Shown piece after piece: positions 1-7,146 of a DNA stretch of 10,686 bases. Source of the DNA: Nonomuraea sp. (lineage in GTDB: Bacteria > Actinomycetota > Actinomycetes > Streptosporangiales > Streptosporangiaceae); contig JABFVJ010000287.1 in assembly GCA_013362835.1 (NCBI GenBank), positions 1 through 10,686 of the forward strand, read 5' to 3'. The position numbers and the translations under genes were made by a program. Each line of letters begins with the position of its first letter. Position 1 is the first letter of the stretch. The notes beneath the pieces are model-generated. The model was not told where the DNA came from, ran no database searches, and worked only from the letters and a program-made list of their open reading frames with translations.

Positions 1-31
1 TGGCGGTGATACTCAGTCCGAGATCGGGCAC
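1..31 (-). CDS. Start of a further tail-region gene, cut by left window edge
   Basis: Ten codons are visible, beginning with GTG at 31-29 and reading MPDLGLSITA before the window ends. An AGGAG lies about six bases upstream and overlaps the TAG stop of the fibre-like gene. This arrangement of SD over the preceding stop and a GTG start is used elsewhere in this operon, which is why the start is believed. The position, directly after a fibre-like gene, suggests another tail-fibre, adsorption or early lysis gene, but too little is present to assign a function. Confidence 0.5.
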   Translation of the reverse strand, partial: MPDLGLSITA

Positions 32-40
32 GAGAGGCTC

Positions 41-544
41 CTAGGCCGCGGCTTCGTAGACGCCAGTGATGCGCAGCTGGTGGCCGCTGGCGAGCGGGTT
101 GATGGGGACGGTGGGCGACAACTGCGACAGCGTCGAGGTCGTCGAGTTAGGGGGGAAGAACGGCGACGTGGTGGTGGCGTTGGGGCTGACGACGTTCTGC
201 CCTCCGTACCGCGTGCCTCCGGCCAGCAGGTGGGAGTTGCCGACGTAGGAGGCGCCGGCATTGGCCGACGTGAAGGGCAGGTCGAAGGAGTAGCCGCCGG
301 AGCCGAACGTCGTGGTCGAGCCGGGTGTCAGGTTGATGTGGTAGTGGACGGTGCGGCCGAGCTTCATGTGCCGGCCCACCAACGTGCCGTTGTTCAGGAC
401 CGGGTTGGTGGTGGCCGCGGTCCACGTCGGGGTGTACGACGTCCAGGCGGCGAACATGCTGCTGAACTGGTCGCGGATCTCCTGGTTCATCAAGGCCGCG
501 GTGACGACCTCGCCGACGACCCACGTCCTCGGAGTGAAGGTCAT
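41..544 (-). CDS. Short tail fibre / minor tail-tip protein (167 aa)
   Basis: Probable adsorption-apparatus protein at the tail tip. Residues 4-25 carry a W-x-x-G-E-x-V-T-A-A-L-M-N-x-x-I-R-D pattern, which recurs at the N-terminus of many phage tail fibre and tip proteins and is thought to mark the attachment end. From about residue 35 the protein is Thr/Ser/Gly/Asn-rich and predicted beta-stranded, with a TPTW segment, an NNGTLVGRHMKLGRTVHY stretch and a TTTFGSGGYSFDLP stretch, like small beta-sandwich heads of actinophage structural proteins. I chose the ATG at 544-542 because it overlaps the TGA of the upstream gene as ATGA and has a purine-rich GGAGGGGGGAGGG before it; the open frame runs 34 codons further upstream but lacks typical coding character there. 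The family call rests on pattern recognition only. The receptor is unknown. Confidence 0.65.
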   Translation of the reverse strand: MTFTPRTWVVGEVVTAALMNQEIRDQFSSMFAAWTSYTPTWTAATTNPVLNNGTLVGRHMKLGRTVHYHINLTPGSTTTFGSGGYSFDLPFTSANAGASYVGNSHLLAGGTRYGGQNVVSPNATTTSPFFPPNSTTSTLSQLSPTVPINPLASGHQLRITGVYEAAA

Positions 545-1002
545 GCCCTCCCCCCTCCGAGCAGGCTGGTGATCAGGGGTTCCTCGATCTCGGGGGTGGC
601 GGGCTGCTGCCCCGGCCGGTCCCAGCTGGGATCGTCTGGGTGCCACCAGTTCCGTTCATGCGGCAGGTCGTCGGCGACCTCCGCCTCGGCCGCCGCCGGA
701 TCCTCGGGGAAGACCAGCTGGAACCACCCGCCCCCGCACTCCGTGCACGCGAGCCGTGCGTCGCTGGGGGTGACGACCTGCGCGGAACCGCACGGGCAGT
801 CGGCCACCCACCGGTTGTGGTTGATGCGGGCGTAGAGCCGGTGCCCGATGACGAACCCAACGGGTGGTTCGATGCGGCGCTGCTGGCGCAGCTCGACCCA
901 GCGGAACACCCGCTCGGCTGGCTGCACCAGCGACCAGTCATCGCCCGGCTGGTCGGCTGGCGGCAGGTAGAACTCTTCGGCCCGCACGACGGGGATGAGC
1001 AC
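541..1002 (-). CDS. Zinc-ribbon protein of unknown function in the tail operon (153 aa)
   Basis: The protein contains a CPC at residues 69-71 and a CTEC at 86-89 (CxC-x14-CxxC), followed by GGGWFQLVFPED. This is the layout of a small zinc ribbon with four Cys ligands on two knuckles. The N-terminal part (about 5-65) has many aromatic and Arg residues and ends in a short beta-like segment around the sequence HRLYARINHNRW. The C-terminal third is acidic and Trp/Pro-rich (about 100-143) and looks disordered. The start is GTG at 1002, ten bases after the tail-tip gene stop, with an AGGAGGT six bases upstream. It overlaps the fibre gene by four bases (ATGA), so the two are likely translationally coupled. 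It may be a small structural or assembly protein, or a DNA/RNA-binding protein riding in the operon; I cannot decide. The ORF is secure, the function is not. Confidence 0.8.
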   Translation of the reverse strand: MLIPVVRAEEFYLPPADQPGDDWSLVQPAERVFRWVELRQQRRIEPPVGFVIGHRLYARINHNRWVADCPCGSAQVVTPSDARLACTECGGGWFQLVFPEDPAAAEAEVADDLPHERNWWHPDDPSWDRPGQQPATPEIEEPLITSLLGGGRA

Positions 1003-1007
1003 AGCGC

Positions 1008-1014
1008 ACCTCCT
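1008..1014 (-). promoter_or_regulatory. Strong Shine-Dalgarno for the zinc-ribbon gene, overlapping the upstream stop
   Basis: The sequence AGGAGGT on the minus strand is near-perfectly complementary to the 16S rRNA 3' end. It lies six bases before the GTG at 1002 and shares bases with the TAG stop of the tail-tip gene. This fixes GTG 1002 as the start and suggests termination-coupled initiation. Confidence 0.75.
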
Positions 1015-3454
1015 AGTAGGCGAGTCGGGTGGTGGAGTCGAGGACGCTGTAGGTGGAGTCGTCGAGGACCCACACGTTGTCGGTGTCCGCCCGGCTGGTG
1101 TGGAAGTCGAGGTGGTGCTGCCACAGTCCGATCCGTTCGGTGTAGCCCTCGACGATGGCGGTCGCCGTACTGGCCGGTGCCTGGCTCGGCAGTGAGGTCA
1201 GCCCGATCACCGTGGATACGTCGGCGTTCAGCAGGGCGCGGTAGGTGGCGATCGGCATGCTGTACGCCTCGACCGGAACCTGCCGTACTTCGGGTGGCGG
1301 GTCGGCGTACCGGCTGATGACCCAGTTCGCGGCGTCCGCCGCGGCGTTGTCCGTGTTCTTCAGCAGGTCCAGGGGCTGCGGCTTCTCGCCGTAAGCGTCG
1401 ATCGATGCCTGGCTGATCACGCGCTGAGTGGCTCCGCCCGGCCGGGAAGCGGTGACGGCGTTGACCACCTTCTGATCGTCGTATGCGTACTTGACGTCAT
1501 TGGTCTCAAGGTCCGCGTAGTCCAGCGTCAGGGCGGCCACAGGGTTGTACCGCAGGTCCCTGCTCTGGAAGACGAGCGGTGTCCCCGAGCTGCGGTTGGT
1601 GAGCAGCTTCCCGGACTCGGTGCGGGCGACGTCCCGCATGTGCTCCAGGGCGCTGCGGCCGAGCTCGGCCTGCGCAGCGAGGGCGTCGAACGCTGCGCCC
1701 TGGGTGGTGACCGCCAGGCCTACGTAGGAGGCGAGCCGGGACATACGGTCGCTCGCGCTCTCGCCGGCGTGCCCGGTGGTGCCGGTCGTGTAGTGCGGGG
1801 TCAGGGACGCGGAGGTCATCGAGCGGACGTATAGCGCGACGTGGGCGATGGTGCCGCTCCACAGGCGCGTGTTCTGGTAGCCGCCGATCTGAAGGATCCG
1901 GGCGTCGTCGGTGGTCCCCGTGGTCACGGCATACGAGGTGCCGTCGACGTGCACCGTCTGCTCGTTCTCGTTGTAGAGCAGGTGGTGGAGGTTGCCGTCG
2001 GCGAGGTTCGGTGAGGCGGCTACCACGAACGCGGTGAGTGGTCCGCCAACGAAGCTGGAGTATTCGATCTGCACCTTGCCGGTGCCCGACTCCAGCGAGA
2101 TGACGATGCGCTTGCTGGCGTCCGACGACATCCACCCCAGCAGCACACGGCCGTTGGTGCTGGTCGAGAACCACGCCTCCGCGCGGACGCGGAAGCTGGT
2201 GTTCGCGGCCTCGATGGTGCCACCCAGGTCAGCTTGCAGGTACTTGCCCGCAGACGAGGACGCGGGCGTGAAGACGGGCGCCGTTGCGCTGCCGGCGCCC
2301 ATGGGTCCGCTGCCGGACCCGAACTCCAAGGTGCCGCCTGCTCCGGCCTGCACAAGGGCCAGGGCGCCGACGTGCTGGGTGCCCGAGAGGTCGCCGGCGC
2401 TGGTGCTGTCGGACGGCTCGGTCAGCGGGTAGTACGCGCTCGGCCGGTCGAGGAGTACCTCCTGCACGAGCATCGGCCGTAGCTCCTTGACGATGTTCGC
2501 CCAGGTAAGCAGGTCCGTGCAGGTGATCGACGCCGTGGAGCTCAGCCCCTTCCACTCGGTGGGCCAGTCCTGGACCAGGCCGAAGAACCGCGGGTGAACC
2601 GTCGCGCCGACGAAATCCCACTCGCAGTAGTCGGCGACCCCGCCGGTGCGGGCAGCGGCGAACTCGACCGCATGGGTCTGGCTGGTCACCCAGGCCGGGG
2701 CGGCCAGTGAGCGGCGCGTCGTCCAGGCGGCGCCGTCGCTGGACGATTCCCAGAACACCGTGCCGCCCGACTCCCGCACTCGCAGCCACATGTAGCTGAA
2801 CGGCGAGTAGGTGAACGTGAGCGCGCCGCCGTCGGAGAACCCGGTCTGCGACTCAGCGGAGACGAGACCGGTCAGGGCGTTGTACCGCCAGCCCAACCGG
2901 GTCCCGCTGGTGGTGGAGTTGACCCACATCGAGCAGACGGCCGACGACGAGCCGCCCGCCGCCGGGATCGTGACGAGCTTCGCCGTGAGCTTGCTGCCGA
3001 CCAGCGTCCACTCACGGACCGACTGGTAGCCGGCCGTCACCCCGGGGGTCAGCGGGATCCGGGCGCGGCCACCCACCTCCGACACACCGCCGTAGCTGTT
3101 CGGCCACAGCGTGCTGGAGATCCGGTTGTCGTCGAAGTCATCGGCCAACATGTCGAGCGGGTACGGCGCCGACCCGGTGCGAGGCGTGAACGTCGCCATG
3201 CTCACCCGGATCGGCACGCCCTTCCTGACGTTCGGGTAGTAGGGCGATGCCGGCCGATCCGGCGTGAATCTACCGTCGCTGTTGTCGAGGGCGATGCGGC
3301 ACGTGCTCGGCTGGATCTCGGACAGTTCGTCCTGCGCGCCGCGGTCGATGTCGATGCCGCGCTCCAGGTCGGCATGCTGGCTGATGTCCGTCAGCACAGG
3401 CGCCGACGAGGTGAGCGTGGCCCCGAACGCGACCTCGACGATGGTGTTCGTCAC
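1013..3454 (-). CDS. Large tail-tip / minor tail protein with two inserted jelly-roll-like domains (813 aa)
   Basis: Probable distal tail hub and receptor-contact protein, the first gene after the tape measure. Residues 1-95 hold the tail-protein N-terminal pattern: a beta segment, ...DIDRGAQDEL..., then LDNSDGRFTPDRPASPYYPN and KGVPIRV. A first insertion (about 100-287) begins DDFDDNRISSTLWPNS and contains YMWLRVRESGGTVFWESSSDG, resembling concanavalin-like sandwich domains. The core resumes at HPRFFGLVQDWPTEW (about 287-301) and ITCTDLL. A second insertion (about 335-555) begins LDRPSAYYPLTEPSDS and ends WSGTIAHVALYVRSMTS, the typical edge pattern of LamG-like folds. The C-terminal part (560-813) looks like baseplate hub. 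GTG 3454 is chosen because AAGGAGAG precedes it; the tape measure stop is only 11 bases upstream. No separate Dit-size gene lies between, so this protein may combine hub roles. The role is inferred from position and sequence pattern. Confidence 0.82.
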   Translation of the reverse strand: MTNTIVEVAFGATLTSSAPVLTDISQHADLERGIDIDRGAQDELSEIQPSTCRIALDNSDGRFTPDRPASPYYPNVRKGVPIRVSMATFTPRTGSAPYPLDMLADDFDDNRISSTLWPNSYGGVSEVGGRARIPLTPGVTAGYQSVREWTLVGSKLTAKLVTIPAAGGSSSAVCSMWVNSTTSGTRLGWRYNALTGLVSAESQTGFSDGGALTFTYSPFSYMWLRVRESGGTVFWESSSDGAAWTTRRSLAAPAWVTSQTHAVEFAAARTGGVADYCEWDFVGATVHPRFFGLVQDWPTEWKGLSSTASITCTDLLTWANIVKELRPMLVQEVLLDRPSAYYPLTEPSDSTSAGDLSGTQHVGALALVQAGAGGTLEFGSGSGPMGAGSATAPVFTPASSSAGKYLQADLGGTIEAANTSFRVRAEAWFSTSTNGRVLLGWMSSDASKRIVISLESGTGKVQIEYSSFVGGPLTAFVVAASPNLADGNLHHLLYNENEQTVHVDGTSYAVTTGTTDDARILQIGGYQNTRLWSGTIAHVALYVRSMTSASLTPHYTTGTTGHAGESASDRMSRLASYVGLAVTTQGAAFDALAAQAELGRSALEHMRDVARTESGKLLTNRSSGTPLVFQSRDLRYNPVAALTLDYADLETNDVKYAYDDQKVVNAVTASRPGGATQRVISQASIDAYGEKPQPLDLLKNTDNAAADAANWVISRYADPPPEVRQVPVEAYSMPIATYRALLNADVSTVIGLTSLPSQAPASTATAIVEGYTERIGLWQHHLDFHTSRADTDNVWVLDDSTYSVLDSTTRLAY

Positions 3455-3457
3455 CGG

Positions 3458-3465
3458 CTCTCCTT
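3458..3465 (-). promoter_or_regulatory. Shine-Dalgarno fixing the GTG start of the tail-tip gene
   Basis: AAGGAGAG follows directly after the TGA stop of the tape measure gene, and its AGGAG core ends five bases before GTG 3454. No ATG in the frame lies near an equally good site, so the GTG is the likely start. Confidence 0.75.
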
Positions 3466-6400
3466 TCAGGCGATGCCGAGTTCGCCGCCGCCGAGATCCC
3501 GCTTGAGGGTGAGCAGCATGGTGCGGACCTGCCGGGCGACGGCCTGCGGATCGAGGGCGCCATCGATCGTGATGTAGATGGGTCGCGCGCCAGCGGCGCG
3601 ACCCGCCACGGCCGCCCGGCCGATCACTGGTTGGATGCCGGACACGCGGCCAGCAATGACGGCCATGGAGCGGTCCACCGCTGGGACGGCGCCCACCAGG
3701 CCGCGGGCCAGGCCCTCGGTGGTGTACGCACCCAGCTTGGCCATGACGGTGCTGGGCGACTTGATGCCGAGTGCCTTCTTGATGGCCTTCTGCATCCCTT
3801 GGGCGATCTTCAGCATCAGCTTCTCGATGTCCTTCTGCTGACCCTCCAGTCCTTTGAGGAAGCCCTTGCCCGCGTTCTTCCCGGAGTCGTAGAGGATGTC
3901 GGCGCCCTTGTTGCCGAGCTTCTTCGTCTCACTGTCGATCGCCGACTGGGTCTTGTTGATGGACGAGATGGTGCTCTTGTCCGCACCGGCCAGCGCGTTC
4001 GCGTAGGCGTAGCCGGCCTCGGGGCCCATGTTGAGGATCTGCCTGATCAGGCCCTTGTTCAGCCCTCGCTTGGCGAGGACATCGATGAACTTGCTGAACT
4101 GCTTGACCTGCGCGAGCTTGGCGGCGAGCCCGCCCTTGATGCCGCCTGCCGTGACCTGGTCGGCGTCCATGCCGAGGCTGGACAGGGCGGACTGGTCACG
4201 GGCGGTCTTGGTGACGTCGGATGCGTAGGCCTTGGCGTCAGCGATCTTCTTGGCGATGGCGTCCCGTTTGGTGGCCGCGTCCAGCAGCTTCTTCGTCTGC
4301 TTGTCCACGGCCTTCAGGAGGTTGGCCTCCTTCTTCCCGGTGAATGCCGTCTTGATGTCCTTCGCCAGGTCGGCCGCCACCGACTTGATCTTGTCGCGGG
4401 ATCCGGTCAGGCCGCTGATGAATCCCTTGCCGACATCCTTCGCCAGCGCCGCCGTCTTCTTCGACGGAGACCGGATCTCCAGCTCGTCGCGGATGCCGGC
4501 CGTGACCGCGCCCGCCATGACGCGCGCGGCACCGTACACCCCGCCCGTCGAGCCCAGCCCAGCGGCCAGCCCCTGGGCCGCCGAACTGCCCGCGCTCACC
4601 GTCCGGTTCAGCAGGCCCGCTGTTGTCTTCGCGTCGAAGACTCGGGCCGCCTCACCGAACACGACCAGCTCGGGGCCTTCCTCGCCGACCATGGCCAGCT
4701 CGCCCGCGCGCGGCGTACCGCCGGATGCGTAGGCGTTCGGCCCCCTTCCTCCCTTGCCCGTGTAGATTGTGCGCTTCTCGGTGGTCAGGACGATGTGCCT
4801 GTCGTGCAGGGCCGCGATCGCACCCCGGACGCTGCTGATCACGCCGAGGGCCTGGCCGCCCGAGGCGCTGATCTTGACGGACCCGTTGGGCAGGTGCGTG
4901 ACCTTGTACCCGAAGTTCTTCAGGACCCCCTCGGCTGTCGACGACAGCGTCTTCAGGGTGACGCTCTTCGAGCCGGGCGACGCCTTGACCTTGGCGTTGA
5001 AGGCATTCAGGTCCCGTGTGGCGTCCTCGGTCGCCATCCTGACCCGGGCGTTCCTGTCCGGGATCTTCAGGATCTGGTCGGCGAGCTGGGCCGCCTCGGT
5101 CCGGCTCAGGCCCATCGCCTGAGCGTTGCTAATCAGCGCGTCACGGCCGCGCTTGTAGATGCCGTTGACGGTCTCCCAGCTGGAGCCGGACTCACGGGCG
5201 CTGGCCGCAGCTTCGTCGGTCTTCGACGCCAGGTCCTGCAACGCGGAGGCCGCGGTGCGTGCCTTCTCCCCGTTCAGGTTGAGCTTGCCGCCGGTCATCT
5301 CCAGCACGCCGGCGTTCTCCTGCGCAGCCTTCGCCGCGGCATCGATCGCCGACTCAAACCCGATCATCCCGCCGAGGCCCGCACGCTGCACGTCGTTGAG
5401 CGCCTGAATGCTCTGCCTCAGACCATCCGTGCTGCGCTTCTGCGCGTCGAGCTGTGCCTGAACCTTCTGCGCCTGGGTGCCGAACAGACCCATGCTCTGG
5501 GCGGCGAGTTCCGCCTCGAACTTGGCGTCGGCCACGGCCGACTTGTAGGCGTCCAGCTTGCTCGTGAACTCGCTGGTGTCCCGGCCGCCCTTGCCGTACT
5601 CGGCAGTCAGCCGCTGCACAGCAGCCGCTGCCAGCTCCGCCTGACCTCCCTGCACCATGTTGGCGAGGGCCTGGTCGACGGAGTCGAGGTTCTCCTTCGC
5701 TTCCTTGACCGGAGTCGAGTCCCAGCCGGTCCAGCCGACAAGGAACTGCTGCACCTTGTCCAGCGTGCTCGGGTCGGTCAACGACCTGACCTTGTCGTAC
5801 ATCCCGTCGAGGTCAGACCCGAAGTGCTTCGCCGCTTCGCCCGTGACCCGGCCGGTGTTGCCGAGCTCCCGCAGCGAGGACGTGAGCTTGTCGACATCGG
5901 GCGGCGCTGCCCGCCCGCGCTGCGACAGCTCTGTCAGCGCGATCAGCAGCAGGCCGATTCCCGTGCCGGCCATCGCGATACGGGTCGTCCGCGACAGCGC
6001 CATGATCGAGGCGCGTACCGCGGCGAGCCGTGTCGGCGCGGCAGTCGCCGCCGTGTTCACCGCCACCAGGCTGAGGCCGAACCCGGCCAGCGCGGACCGG
6101 GCGGCGACCAGCCCAAGAGCGGCAGCCTTCGTCACCTTCATGGCAAGCGCCAGCTGGAGGAACATGGCGAGAGCCTCGGGCGGAACCGCAGCCACGAGAC
6201 TGGCGAGTACGTCTACCGCCTGAAGCAAACCGACGCCTACGTCGCTGCCCGCCTCCAAGACGTTCATCAGCGCCGTGGTGACGCTGGTCAGGACGCTCGC
6301 AACGGTCGGGCCCTGCGCGCGCGCCCAGTCCATGAACTCGCGGGCGTTGCCCCCGATCTCCCCGCCACCGCTCGTGCGCAACAGGTGCACGAGTTCGTCG

Positions 6401-7143
6401 TTCATGCCACGCAAGGTGCGCTGAGCAAAGCTGCTGAACTGCGAGTTAAGGCGGTCCAGGCCGGGCGAGGACATCTCCCCGCCGATGATCGTCATGAACC
6501 GGTCGGCCTCGGCCGACGTGCCCTTCACCAGGTCGCGCGTCTTCGGCAGCAGCGCGTTGGCGACGGCGACACCCTTGGTGAACGGCGCCATCGTGTCGCC
6601 GGCCAGGGAGTCGGAGAAGTCGGCGTACTCGTCCTTCAGGATGCCGACGGCCGCGGCTGCACGGCGCGTCGGCGGCGGCAGGTCGGCCACGGCCTGCGCG
6701 TAGTCGGCCTGCGCCTTGACCGCTTCCTGCGAGCGCGCACCGGACTTGCGGACGGCGTCCTCGTACTTCTTCTGTGCGTCCGACGCCTCGCCGAGCTTCG
6801 CGATCTGCGGGCCGAGCGCGATGCCCATCGCGGCCACCGCGACGGCGACGGTCCCGGCTCCGGCCGCGATCGGCGCCAGCGAGGCAGCGGCCGGAATCGC
6901 CGCGGGGGCGAGCAGCTTCGTGACCTTGCCGAGTTCCTCGACGGCCTTCCCGCCGGCGTCGGTGTCCCGCCGCAGCTGGGAGAGCTGGTTCCCCGCGTTC
7001 GTCGTGAAGGTGTTGAGCGAGTTGTTCGCGTCCCTCGTCGCGTCCCGGATCCGGTTCCGCAGCTGCTGCGCGTGGTGGCCGACGCTGTCGAAGATGTGGC
7101 TCAGACCATCCTGGCCGGTCAACAGGAAGTTCAGCGTGGGCAT
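3466..7143 (-). CDS. Tail tape measure protein (1225 aa)
   Basis: This protein sets tail length and occupies the tube lumen before ejection with the genome. It is the longest gene and directly follows the tail assembly chaperone pair, the canonical position. Visible parts: an N-terminal helical segment with Arg/Gln-rich heptads (about 15-60); a long hydrophobic Ala/Gly/Val stretch (about 77-115) and another (about 387-405, MAGTGIGLLLIALTEL) that could cross membranes; long Ala/Lys/Asp/Gln helical regions; a GGTPRAGELAMVGEEGPELV motif near 805-825, common in tape measures; a Lys-rich coiled-coil-like region (about 930-985); and two C-terminal copies of an I-x-SPS motif (about 888 and 1123), each followed by a Gly-rich helix. 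I saw no peptidase or lysozyme domain. At about 0.15 nm per residue, the usual tape-measure relation, the tail would be near 180 nm. The start ATG 7143 is three bases after the stop of the frameshifted chaperone and has an AAGGCGGTGAG before it. Confidence 0.95.
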   Translation of the reverse strand: MPTLNFLLTGQDGLSHIFDSVGHHAQQLRNRIRDATRDANNSLNTFTTNAGNQLSQLRRDTDAGGKAVEELGKVTKLLAPAAIPAAASLAPIAAGAGTVAVAVAAMGIALGPQIAKLGEASDAQKKYEDAVRKSGARSQEAVKAQADYAQAVADLPPPTRRAAAAVGILKDEYADFSDSLAGDTMAPFTKGVAVANALLPKTRDLVKGTSAEADRFMTIIGGEMSSPGLDRLNSQFSSFAQRTLRGMNDELVHLLRTSGGGEIGGNAREFMDWARAQGPTVASVLTSVTTALMNVLEAGSDVGVGLLQAVDVLASLVAAVPPEALAMFLQLALAMKVTKAAALGLVAARSALAGFGLSLVAVNTAATAAPTRLAAVRASIMALSRTTRIAMAGTGIGLLLIALTELSQRGRAAPPDVDKLTSSLRELGNTGRVTGEAAKHFGSDLDGMYDKVRSLTDPSTLDKVQQFLVGWTGWDSTPVKEAKENLDSVDQALANMVQGGQAELAAAAVQRLTAEYGKGGRDTSEFTSKLDAYKSAVADAKFEAELAAQSMGLFGTQAQKVQAQLDAQKRSTDGLRQSIQALNDVQRAGLGGMIGFESAIDAAAKAAQENAGVLEMTGGKLNLNGEKARTAASALQDLASKTDEAAASARESGSSWETVNGIYKRGRDALISNAQAMGLSRTEAAQLADQILKIPDRNARVRMATEDATRDLNAFNAKVKASPGSKSVTLKTLSSTAEGVLKNFGYKVTHLPNGSVKISASGGQALGVISSVRGAIAALHDRHIVLTTEKRTIYTGKGGRGPNAYASGGTPRAGELAMVGEEGPELVVFGEAARVFDAKTTAGLLNRTVSAGSSAAQGLAAGLGSTGGVYGAARVMAGAVTAGIRDELEIRSPSKKTAALAKDVGKGFISGLTGSRDKIKSVAADLAKDIKTAFTGKKEANLLKAVDKQTKKLLDAATKRDAIAKKIADAKAYASDVTKTARDQSALSSLGMDADQVTAGGIKGGLAAKLAQVKQFSKFIDVLAKRGLNKGLIRQILNMGPEAGYAYANALAGADKSTISSINKTQSAIDSETKKLGNKGADILYDSGKNAGKGFLKGLEGQQKDIEKLMLKIAQGMQKAIKKALGIKSPSTVMAKLGAYTTEGLARGLVGAVPAVDRSMAVIAGRVSGIQPVIGRAAVAGRAAGARPIYITIDGALDPQAVARQVRTMLLTLKRDLGGGELGIA

Positions 7144-7146
7144 CGC

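Noticed and set aside
545..646. Extended N-terminus for the fibre-like gene (34 more codons)
   Set aside because: The extra residues are Arg/Pro/Ala-rich and lie wholly inside the zinc-ribbon gene, whereas ATG 544 gives an ATGA overlap, a nearby SD and the typical MTFTPRTW start.
80..835. A 251-codon plus-strand frame over the fibre and zinc-ribbon genes
   Set aside because: It has no domain and the Arg/Gly bias of an antisense shadow; the opposite strand has start sites with good SDs and an ATGA overlap.
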